Positions 5,542 to 10,600 of a stretch of DNA of 10,600 nt are shown piece after piece. The notes beneath the pieces are model-generated. The model made no database searches. It had not been told where the DNA came from and saw only the letters and a list, made by a program, of their open reading frames with translations. This stretch comes from Holophagae bacterium (GTDB lineage: Bacteria > Acidobacteriota > Thermoanaerobaculia > Thermoanaerobaculales > Sulfomarinibacteraceae): contig DAOWGJ010000106.1 in NCBI GenBank assembly GCA_030637505.1, forward strand, positions 1-10,600. Direction: 5' to 3'. Position 1 is the first letter of the stretch, and the number at the start of each line of letters is the position of its first letter. The position numbers were made by a program, and so were the translations under genes.

Positions 5542-6663
5542 TTTGTGTTCCTGCCCCTGCTTGGCTCGGCAGGCTCCCGAGACCAGTGCATTGAACCGAC
5601 GCCTCAGGGGGTGGAAATCCGTCTCACGGTGGCCGGGATGGTGGCGATTACTCAGCAAAGCCATGACGCGACCGCCCTGACGGTCGATCCACAGGGAAGT
5701 GCCGGTAAAGCCGACATGTCCGATCGAGTCGGGCGATATCATCGACCCGGCGGAACTCCCCGAGGAAGAGGCTATCTGCCACCCCAGGCCTCGAGCCTGC
5801 TCCAAACTCGGCGTCCGACACTCTGCAGCGAGTTCGGTTTCCCCTGCGTCCAAAAGGTACCCTCCCCCGGGCAGGTATTCCCGTCCAAGTAGGACGACCC
5901 CGCGGATGGTTCCAAAGAGCCCCGAGTTTCCGGCTGCACCTCCGAGGAACCTGGCGTTGCCGTCATCCGGTTGCCCGGGGCGCCACTGAGGGATCGTCGC
6001 AGGGTCAAGCCCCAGATTTCTTACCAACTGGGTTTCGGCATCAGGACGCGAAGCCCCGCCAGCCACCGAGCAACTCGAAACTGGAGGATTAAAGGCAAGA
6101 TCGTGAGTCAGATTCAGAGGCTCGGCCACCAGTCGCGAAAAGGCCGTCGCGAGGTCTACACCCAGGATCTCCTCAAGAACCAAACCCAGGATGATGAAAC
6201 CAAGGCAGGAATATTCGACCTGCCGGCCCAGTTGACCGACCGGCTTCAGGGTCTTGATGGCCGAAAGGACTTGATCTGGCGAATGCCCGGACGCATACAG
6301 CGGCGCCCATCCCGGAAGGCCGGCGGTATGCGTCAGGAGGTTTTCCAGCGAAGCTGACCGATACGGCCCAACGTCGGACAATATGTCGCCGACTTTCAGA
6401 TCGAGGTCCAGGGCTCCCCTACGGAGGGCCAGAAGGAAAAGTGTCGTCACCACCATAGGTTTGGTTAAGGATGCCAGGTCATACCAGGTGTTGTGCCCCG
6501 CCGACTCTCCGTTGACCCCAAGGTGCGAGACGCCGGCTGACTCGCTGTGGACTACTGCCTCGGTCCCAATAGACCACCCGGCAACACAGCCGGGGCAAAC
6601 GCCGGCCTGTACCGCAGAACCGAGGAACTCCTGGACCAACACGGTTTCCGGTTCGACCTTCAC
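5539..6663 (-). CDS. serine hydrolase of the class C beta-lactamase / penicillin-binding-protein-like family
   Basis: This encodes 374 residues, typical of the beta-lactamase (PF00144) fold. The nucleophile motif SLTK is at 65-68 in ASLTKPM. HTAGLPGW is at 112-119. The second motif region reads YSCLGF (151-156), with Cys where most members have YxN (or YSD). GNARFLGGAAGNSGLFG (235-251) and the C-terminal HVGFTG (316-321, the KTG-equivalent HxG) complete the active site. Members include esterases, D-aminopeptidases, transpeptidase-like enzymes and true lactamases, so the substrate cannot be assigned. No signal peptide or lipobox is visible, which suggests a cytoplasmic enzyme and argues against a classical secreted lactamase. 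GTG 6663 is the chosen start because its GTGA overlaps the thioesterase stop by four bases, as expected for the last gene of this operon. The stop codon lies in the outer end of the adjoining palindrome. Confidence 0.88.
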   Translation of the reverse strand: MKVEPETVLVQEFLGSAVQAGVCPGCVAGWSIGTEAVVHSESAGVSHLGVNGESAGHNTWYDLASLTKPMVVTTLFLLALRRGALDLDLKVGDILSDVGPYRSASLENLLTHTAGLPGWAPLYASGHSPDQVLSAIKTLKPVGQLGRQVEYSCLGFIILGLVLEEILGVDLATAFSRLVAEPLNLTHDLAFNPPVSSCSVAGGASRPDAETQLVRNLGLDPATIPQWRPGQPDDGNARFLGGAAGNSGLFGTIRGVVLLGREYLPGGGYLLDAGETELAAECRTPSLEQARGLGWQIASSSGSSAGSMISPDSIGHVGFTGTSLWIDRQGGRVMALLSNRHHPGHRETDFHPLRRRFNALVSGACRAKQGQEHK

Positions 6664-7058
6664 GATCCTTCGAGTCTCCGATCAGTCCCGCCCGGTAGCG
6701 GTACGGGATGGCCCTCCGGATTGACGTTAACGTAGGTGATCTCGGCCTCGGTAACCTTGGCGATTTCGTTGCGATCCCACCGTCGGGATGCTTCGACGGC
6801 GACCCGAATAGTGATCGAGGTGCGCCCCTTTCTCACGACCTCGGCGTAGAAGGACACCAAATCGCCAACAAAGACGGGTTCGTGGAAGACCACCTCTTTC
6901 ATGGCGGCCGTGACGACTCGATGAGCGCCGCCGCGGTAGGCCCCCTCCGCGCCCGCCTGGTCGAGATAGGACAGGATCACTCCCCCAAAAATTGTGCCGG
7001 CAGGGTTTGTATCCCTGGGCATCATCATCACTCTGGTCGCAGGCTGCCTATCTCTCAT
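6660..7058 (-). CDS. acyl-CoA thioesterase, YciA-like hotdog fold
   Basis: This encodes 132 residues, the size of a single hotdog domain. The N-terminal region MMMPRDTNPAGTIFGGVILS (11-30), followed by YLDQAGAEGA, matches the MP.DTN..G.IFGG...S.LD..G signature of YciA-type acyl-CoA thioesterases. Asp33 aligns with the catalytic Asp of Haemophilus HI0827 (Asp44). HRVVTAAMKEVVFHEPVFVG (46-65) is the conserved second block, before the VGDLVSFYAEVVRKGRTSI strand. These enzymes hydrolyse acyl-CoA to free CoA and acid; chain-length preference cannot be read here. The start is ATG 7058: GGGAG lies eight bases upstream and the ATGA overlaps the glycosylase stop by four bases. An in-frame ATG at 7073 has no ribosome-binding site. 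The downstream hydrolase also overlaps by four bases. Confidence 0.87.
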   Translation of the reverse strand: MRDRQPATRVMMMPRDTNPAGTIFGGVILSYLDQAGAEGAYRGGAHRVVTAAMKEVVFHEPVFVGDLVSFYAEVVRKGRTSITIRVAVEASRRWDRNEIAKVTEAEITYVNVNPEGHPVPLPGGTDRRLEGS

Positions 7059-7786
7059 GACTGATTCTCCCATTTGAAGATTCCCTGTTCACCCAGTTGT
7101 TTTTCGGCGATCTGCCACCATCCCCTGTTTGCAGCTGGACTGGCCGGACTGGGATGCAGGATCTTACCGATTCGGGCATCCATGCCGGAGAGAACCTCGG
7201 TAGCCCGCAGAGAGGCGAACGCCCCAACCCCCACGAGCCAATCAGGATTCAGGCACTCCACCATCCGCATCAGGGCGAGGTCGCAGATCTCGAACAGCGG
7301 AGCTTTCTCCTCAAGAGGAAGCCGGTCAGGGGTACGATTCCGCCCGCTGTCTTCCAAAAAGACCAAGGGACAATAATTTGCAACAAAGGCCTCGGCGAAA
7401 AATGCATTCGGTGTATGCCACCGGTCTTTGACCCATCCCCACAACCTCCGTCCACTGACCTCGACCCGAGGGCACTCCAAGCCCTGGACAGGTCGGCGCG
7501 GATGAAGATCGCGGGGTGATCCGACCGGCTCCATGATTCCCATCCACTCCCCCACTGTCCGCACATCTCCGAAGGGAATACCGGTTTGGGCCATCCCAAA
7601 GGGACCCGGATTCATGCCGAGAAAGACCACCCTCTTGCGGCCTTGGCCAAAGCGTTCCAGATAGGCTTCATGAGGCCGCACGGCATAGGCCAATGGGTTG
7701 TAGACGTGGGTCACCGGTAACGAAAACGACAACCGGTCCACCTCCGCCGAGAGCTCCCTAGAAATCTCCACCAGCGTGTTAGCCAC
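7055..7786 (-). CDS. SMUG1-type single-strand-selective uracil-DNA glycosylase
   Basis: This encodes 243 residues. It excises uracil and oxidised pyrimidines such as 5-hydroxymethyluracil from DNA at the start of base-excision repair. The family-3 UDG signature GMNPGPFGMAQTGIPFGD (57-74) has the catalytic-region Asn59. HPRRPVQGLECPRVEVSG (95-112) and NYCPLVFLEDSGRNRTP (137-153) follow, and the second active-site motif HPSPASPAANRGW (211-223) has His211. These match vertebrate SMUG1 closely in order and wording. SMUG1 is uncommon in bacteria; Geobacter is a known example. I chose GTG 7786 because GGAGG (7795-7791 on the minus strand) lies four bases upstream. A TTG at 7834, which overlaps the scpB stop, would add 16 residues but has no Shine-Dalgarno; it remains possible. 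The product is placed in the scpAB operon, implying growth-linked expression. Confidence 0.93.
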   Translation of the reverse strand: MANTLVEISRELSAEVDRLSFSLPVTHVYNPLAYAVRPHEAYLERFGQGRKRVVFLGMNPGPFGMAQTGIPFGDVRTVGEWMGIMEPVGSPRDLHPRRPVQGLECPRVEVSGRRLWGWVKDRWHTPNAFFAEAFVANYCPLVFLEDSGRNRTPDRLPLEEKAPLFEICDLALMRMVECLNPDWLVGVGAFASLRATEVLSGMDARIGKILHPSPASPAANRGWWQIAEKQLGEQGIFKWENQS

Positions 7787-7830
7787 TGACCCTCCAACCT
7801 GACACCCGCTGCGAATGAATCGCTGGTTTC

Positions 7831-8379
7831 TCAATCAGTTTCGGAACTCTCGTCCTCTATGATTTTTTCGGGCTCCGGGAGTTCCTCGATCCGGTCCAGC
7901 CCAAAATGAACCAGGAATTCTTTTGTTGTTCGGTAGAGAAATGGTTTTCCTACCACTCTCTTTCGGCCGGCAAGCCGGATCAGTCCGCGATCCAGCAGAG
8001 TCCGAACGACGGCTGTAGAGTTTGCGCCCCGAATGAAATTGATTTCCGGAAGAGTTACAGGTTGACGGTGGGCAACTATGGAGAGGACCTCCAGGGCAGC
8101 CTGAGACAACCGTTGCCTGGAGGCCAGTCCGTGAAACGTCCGGAGAGTGTCATCCAGTTCGGGAAGAGTCACGCATCGCCATCCCCCGGCGACTCGCTCC
8201 AGGCGAACGCCGTGCCCCGGGCCTTCATATCGGTCCCGAAGTCTCTCGAGGGCAGTCTCGACCTCGACCACCGTCGAGGCGCCTTCTCCAAGGGCCTCCA
8301 CCAATCCCTGAACCATCACGGGACCTCGAGAGGTCAACAGGGCCGCTTCGAGGTATGCCAGCAGTGCGTCAGTTGCCAT
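7831..8379 (-). CDS. scpB: segregation and condensation protein ScpB
   Basis: This encodes 182 residues. ScpB dimers bind the ScpA kleisin and, with SMC, form the bacterial condensin that compacts and separates sister chromosomes. Two winged-helix domains are expected: about 4-80 (ending VRLERVAGGWRCVT) and about 90-165. The second contains the family hallmark LSQAALEVLSIVAHRQPVT (91-109), EINFIRGANS (112-121), RGLIRLAGRK (131-140) and GKPFLYRTTKEFLVHFGL (144-161). The tail is acidic (EPEKIIEDESSETD), as is common. ATG 8379 is the start: AGGAG lies six bases upstream, and it overlaps the scpA end by 11 bases. An upstream in-frame start at 8460 would overlap scpA by 92 bases and prepend a basic, non-homologous stretch. 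Confidence 0.94.
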   Translation of the reverse strand: MATDALLAYLEAALLTSRGPVMVQGLVEALGEGASTVVEVETALERLRDRYEGPGHGVRLERVAGGWRCVTLPELDDTLRTFHGLASRQRLSQAALEVLSIVAHRQPVTLPEINFIRGANSTAVVRTLLDRGLIRLAGRKRVVGKPFLYRTTKEFLVHFGLDRIEELPEPEKIIEDESSETD

Positions 8380-9172
8380 ACTCAGGCTCCTGCGCCTCCT
8401 GGTGGAAGGCGGCCGCGGAATCGTAGGGCTGAGGCCCCGGGCGGAGAAAGATCTCTGCAAAGACCCGGCGTTGTTCGGCTCGGATACCGCCGAGGCGTAC
8501 CAACTCTAACGTCGCCACGACCACGGCAACGACTTCTTCCTGATCGGAGCGACTGTTCAAATGCCGGAGCAACGGCATCAATTTCTGTTTGTGGACATTG
8601 TCGTAGAGTTCCTGCATTTTGTCTTGGACCCTGAATCGTAGCGGAATCACCTGAAGTGGAGGTGGATGAGCCACCGAAAAACGATCCATCACCTCGAGGT
8701 AGGTTCGGGCGAGAACCCTGAGGTCGACGTCTTCCCAGTCCAACTCGAGTTCCCCGCCGAGGTCCTGGACGCCGACATTCGGCTCCCAGAGACATCGTCT
8801 CACGACGTCTGTATCGTAGAGATACTCGGCGACATCCTTGACGCGACGGTACTCCAACAAACGCTCGACCAATTCATGGCGCGGATCTTCACCGCCGGCT
8901 TCAGCCGAAACCTTCGGGAGCAATGTCCTGGATTTGAGATGGAGGAGCCATGAGGCCATCACCAAAAACTCACCGGCCAACTCGAGGTCGAGGCGTTGCA
9001 TTTGTCGAAGATGTTGATGGTACTGGTCGCAAATACGGAAAATCGGGATGTCATGAATCGAAAAACGATTTTTGCGAATGAGATGCAAAAGCAAATCAAG
9101 GGGCCCAGTGAATACTGGAACCTCGATCGGCGGGCCGATCCCGGACGCCTCAGTCACTTCAATGTCAGACAC
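8369..9172 (-). CDS. scpA: segregation and condensation protein ScpA (kleisin)
   Basis: This encodes 267 residues, normal for ScpA. It is the kleisin that bridges the SMC heads. The N-terminal SMC-neck-binding region has the hallmark VFTGPLDLLLHLI (20-32) and GEFLVMASWLLHLKSRTLLP (67-86). The central linker is acidic, and the C-terminal winged-helix domain (about 195-267) binds the SMC cap and includes VVAVVVATLELVRLGG. The start is GTG 9172. There is no Shine-Dalgarno, and a perfect TATAAT ends six bases upstream, so the mRNA may be leaderless. GTG at 9157 (codon 6) is an alternative, also without a ribosome-binding site. It is the first gene of a five-gene leftward operon. Confidence 0.93.
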   Translation of the reverse strand: MSDIEVTEASGIGPPIEVPVFTGPLDLLLHLIRKNRFSIHDIPIFRICDQYHQHLRQMQRLDLELAGEFLVMASWLLHLKSRTLLPKVSAEAGGEDPRHELVERLLEYRRVKDVAEYLYDTDVVRRCLWEPNVGVQDLGGELELDWEDVDLRVLARTYLEVMDRFSVAHPPPLQVIPLRFRVQDKMQELYDNVHKQKLMPLLRHLNSRSDQEEVVAVVVATLELVRLGGIRAEQRRVFAEIFLRPGPQPYDSAAAFHQEAQEPEYGN

Positions 9173-9178
9173 CGGGGG

Positions 9179-9184
9179 ATTATA
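9179..9184 (-). promoter_or_regulatory. consensus -10 (TATAAT) of the scpA operon, suggesting a leaderless transcript
   Basis: On the minus strand TATAAT (9184-9179) is followed by CCCCCG and then the scpA GTG at 9172. Transcription normally starts about seven bases after the -10, which would put +1 at the G of the start codon. No good -35 is found at 16-18 bases. GCGACA (9211-9206) is 21 bases upstream, too far for a standard promoter. The perfect hexamer and its position are observed; promoter function is inferred. Confidence 0.5.
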
Positions 9185-9204
9185 ACCCGCCGATCGTCCG
9201 GTCG

Positions 9205-9234
9205 TTGTCGCTTCCTGTTCAGCCGGGTTAAACT
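9205..9234 (+). promoter_or_regulatory. candidate promoter for the exonuclease gene (divergent from scpA)
   Basis: TTGTCG (9205-9210) and TAAACT (9229-9234), 18 bases apart, each match 4 of 6 sigma70 positions. They would start transcription near 9241, with a leader of about 65 bases. It shares the 135-base divergent gap (9173-9307) with the scpA promoter. Confidence 0.3.
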
Positions 9235-9307
9235 TTGCTCGTGCCGAACCCTGATTTTGTTGGGCTTCACCTCCAATCCAAGGTTTCGGCGCTCAAGGAG
9301 GATACCT

Positions 9308-9904
9308 GTGGAGATTTGGGACGGCCAGATGAACATGTTTGACGACAATCCCCAGAGGACGGTTACCCTCGGGGAGAAGGTTGTAGTCTTCGACCTCGAA
9401 ACCCAGCGTTCCTTCGAGGAAGTCGGCGGCCGAACTCAAATGCATAAACTGGGTGTTTCAGTTGGTGTCGCCTACCGGTATGACACGGACGAATATCTAG
9501 TCGTCACCGAGGATCGAATCGGAGAATTGATCGACCTTTTGCTGAGTGCCGACCTTGTGGTCGGATACAACATCAGAGGATTCGACTACCAGGTGCTTCG
9601 AGCCTATACGGATGCTGATCTTACGGCCCTCCCAACCTGTGACCTCATGCTTGACCTCGAGGCCCGGCTGGGATTCAGGCCGAAACTCGACAGTGTTGCC
9701 GCCTCAACCCTTGGTGAAGGGAAATCCGCAGACGGTCTCCAGGCCTTGGAGTGGTGGCGTCAGGGCGAGATCGAAAAAATTGCCGAATACTGCAAGGAGG
9801 ACGTACGGGTCACAAAAGACCTCTACGATTTTGGAAAGAGAAACCGGTGTGTTCTGATCTCCCGATTCGGTGGCAAGGCCCGACAAGTTGATATTGAATG
9901 GTAG
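9308..9904 (+). CDS. RNase H-like (DEDDy) 3'-5' exonuclease-fold protein, YprB-like
   Basis: This encodes 198 residues. The motifs of a DEDD exonuclease of the DEDDy subclass are visible: VVFDLETQ (Asp29/Glu31, motif I), VVGYNIRGFDYQVL (84-97, Asp93, motif II) and EYCKEDVRVTKDLY (160-173, with Tyr161 and Asp165 as the YxxxD motif III). The fold is shared by YprB-like RNase H-like proteins and the PolB proofreading exonuclease; the C-terminal part is short. The substrate is unknown. In some genomes such domains are fused or adjacent to a DEAD/DEAH helicase, but no helicase is in this window. The start is GTG 9308: a full AAGGAGG (9295-9301) lies six bases upstream, and it avoids the overlap with scpA that longer readings need. 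Residues 1-23 before motif I are not recognised. Confidence 0.85.
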   Translation: MEIWDGQMNMFDDNPQRTVTLGEKVVVFDLETQRSFEEVGGRTQMHKLGVSVGVAYRYDTDEYLVVTEDRIGELIDLLLSADLVVGYNIRGFDYQVLRAYTDADLTALPTCDLMLDLEARLGFRPKLDSVAASTLGEGKSADGLQALEWWRQGEIEKIAEYCKEDVRVTKDLYDFGKRNRCVLISRFGGKARQVDIEW

Positions 9905-9915
9905 GGACATCGCGC

Positions 9916-10032
9916 ATCGCCCGAAGGGCGATCACGGCAAAGCCGTGAGGTCGCGAAGCGACCAGCGTGGGCAAGGGACACGCGCCAATCCGGCTATTGC
10001 CGAGCCGAGAGGCTCGGACCCGCGCAGCGGGT
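9916..10032. repeat. array of seven consecutive small hairpins
   Basis: Seven short perfect inverted repeats run almost end to end: ATCGCCC-GAA-GGGCGAT (9916-9932), CACGGC-AAA-GCCGTG (9933-9947), GGTCGC-GAA-GCGACC (9949-9963), GCGTG/CACGC around a 9-base loop (9965-9983), CGGC-TATT-GCCG (9991-10002), CCGAGCC-GAGA-GGCTCGG (10000-10017, overlapping the previous by three bases) and ACCCGC-GCA-GCGGGT (10018-10032). The stems differ in sequence but share 4-7 bp length and mostly 3-4 base loops, including GAA twice and a GNRA tetraloop. The array starts 11 bases after the exonuclease stop and ends 55 bases before the membrane-protein ATG. The palindromes keep both strands open for short stretches, which creates spurious ORFs. 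Confidence 0.85.
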
Positions 10033-10087
10033 AGCGTAGGAAAAGGGCCTGGTCCGCGTCGAAGGTGGGGTTTTTCAAGGAGGATTG

Positions 10088-10540
10088 ATGGTCGGGTGGG
10101 TGGAAAAATCGAAGCCGGCGGCGGCGGCTCGGGTCCATCTGATGCTGGCCTGGGTGTTGTGGGCGGTGGTGGGCACGGTACTGGCGGGATTCGGCGCCCG
10201 GTGGCTGTGGCAATCACAGACTCCCGCCACGCCCTGGCTGACCGGCTTGGCGGTGGCAATCGGCGCTTTCAAGGCCCGCTTCGTTCTCGATCGCGTAGCG
10301 AGGAAGATCGTCGACAGGATCCGTGAGCGCGGTGACGGCCGTTGTCTCGGAGGGTTCCTATCCCTTCGCTCGTGGGCATTCGTGGCGGTGATGGCGGGCG
10401 GAGGCCGAGTCCTGCGCGGCTCGCATGTAGCCCTGGGTCTGCTGGGGATTCTCTACATCGCCGTGGGGACGGCCCTGCTGCTCTCCTCCAGGGTTGCCTT
10501 GCGGGCATGGCGTCACTCGAGACAGGCGAGCATTCCCTAG
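10088..10540 (+). CDS. small multi-pass membrane protein of unknown function
   Basis: I do not recognise this 150-residue protein with certainty. Hydrophobic segments lie at about 17-38 (LMLAWVLWAVVGTVLAGF), 49-66 (WLTGLAVAIGAFKARFVL), possibly 95-107, and 113-134 (VALGLLGILYIAVGTALLLS), so three or four membrane passes are likely. A basic stretch (63-85, FVLDRVARKIVDRIRERGDG) between the second and third segments is probably cytoplasmic. No enzymatic motif is visible. The layout, GAFKARFVL followed by basic residues and a second hydrophobic pair, resembles small uncharacterised membrane proteins in deltaproteobacteria-like genomes (from memory only). ATG 10088 is chosen: AAGGAGG (10077-10083) lies four bases upstream. 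TTG 10085 is too close to it. The gene follows the hairpin array. Confidence 0.65.
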   Translation: MVGWVEKSKPAAAARVHLMLAWVLWAVVGTVLAGFGARWLWQSQTPATPWLTGLAVAIGAFKARFVLDRVARKIVDRIRERGDGRCLGGFLSLRSWAFVAVMAGGGRVLRGSHVALGLLGILYIAVGTALLLSSRVALRAWRHSRQASIP

Positions 10541-10600
10541 CCGCACTTCTCACCAGTGATCTACTACGGCGCGAAATACACAGCGATCTACAGCGTTTGC
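10541..10600. other. terminal 60 bases, no feature seen
   Basis: After the TAG of the membrane protein, the remaining bases show no start codon with a ribosome-binding site, no T-tracted hairpin, and no recognisable protein fragment. They may be the leader of a gene beyond the window. Confidence 0.5.

Noticed and set aside
5362..5892. Plus-strand ORF of 176 residues after lptFG
   Set aside because: It runs through the heptamer and palindrome repeats and then antisense to the serine hydrolase. There is no domain, and the true coding strand is clear from the hydrolase motifs.
8996..9307. Extended N-terminus of the exonuclease gene from an upstream start
   Set aside because: It would overlap scpA by about 177 bases and cross the divergent promoter region. 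The GTG at 9308 has a full AAGGAGG at ideal spacing.
9932..10075. A minus-strand ORF of about 47 residues running through the hairpin array (starting at a TTG)
   Set aside because: It is generated by the palindromes, which keep both strands open. It has no ribosome-binding site, and the protein has no recognisable domain. It is more likely a by-product of the repeat.
1..10600. A hidden defence, CRISPR, phage or IS element
   Set aside because: No spaced direct-repeat array, transposase, integrase, terminal inverted repeats or defence-type effector was seen. All larger ORFs are explained by housekeeping families.

Overview
This window comes from a bacterial chromosome of moderately high GC. 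It is Gram-negative: an LPS-export permease is encoded, together with a chromosomal parAB pair and the scpAB condensin accessory genes. The ParB subtype, a SMUG1-type uracil-DNA glycosylase, a miaB - bifunctional-nuclease pair and a fused LptF-LptG suggest a deltaproteobacterial (Desulfobacterota/Myxococcota-like) or Acidobacteriota-like lineage. That placement is inference; no rRNA or other taxonomic marker is present. No phage genes, IS elements, CRISPR arrays, tRNAs or rRNAs were seen.

Layout. (1) 1-2669, plus strand: the 3' end of miaB (tRNA methylthiolation), a BFN/DUF151 bifunctional-nuclease protein, then parA and parB, overlapping by one base. (2) 2670-2893: an AT-rich intergenic region with a perfect 10-bp inverted repeat carrying a DnaA-box-like 9-mer. 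(3) 2894-5365, plus: one 823-residue ORF holding two complete YjgP/YjgQ permease halves, an LptF-LptG fusion. (4) 5366-5538: the gap between convergent genes, with a tandem heptamer repeat and a large imperfect palindrome whose far end forms the stop codon of the opposing gene. (5) 9172 down to 5539, minus: a compact operon scpA - scpB - SMUG1 glycosylase - YciA-like acyl-CoA thioesterase - beta-lactamase-fold serine hydrolase, with overlapping or near-touching genes. Its first gene has a perfect TATAAT six bases before a GTG start and no Shine-Dalgarno, which suggests a leaderless mRNA. (6) 9173-9307: a divergent promoter region. (7) 9308-9904, plus: a DEDDy-type 3'-5' exonuclease-fold protein. 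(8) 9905-10087: an unusual run of seven back-to-back small hairpins. (9) 10088-10540, plus: a small multi-pass membrane protein of unknown function.

Functionally this is mostly housekeeping: chromosome segregation and compaction (ParAB, ScpAB), envelope biogenesis (LptFG), and nucleic-acid maintenance (SMUG1, exonuclease, MiaB, BFN protein). I found no obvious new defence or mobile system. The less ordinary material is the hairpin array, the palindrome and heptamer repeat between the convergent genes, the single-chain LptFG, the possible leaderless scpA transcript, and the divergent ParB without a visible parS. Several start codons were chosen on ribosome-binding-site evidence and are shorter than the longest possible ORF: parA, parB, scpB, the glycosylase, the thioesterase, the exonuclease and the last membrane protein.
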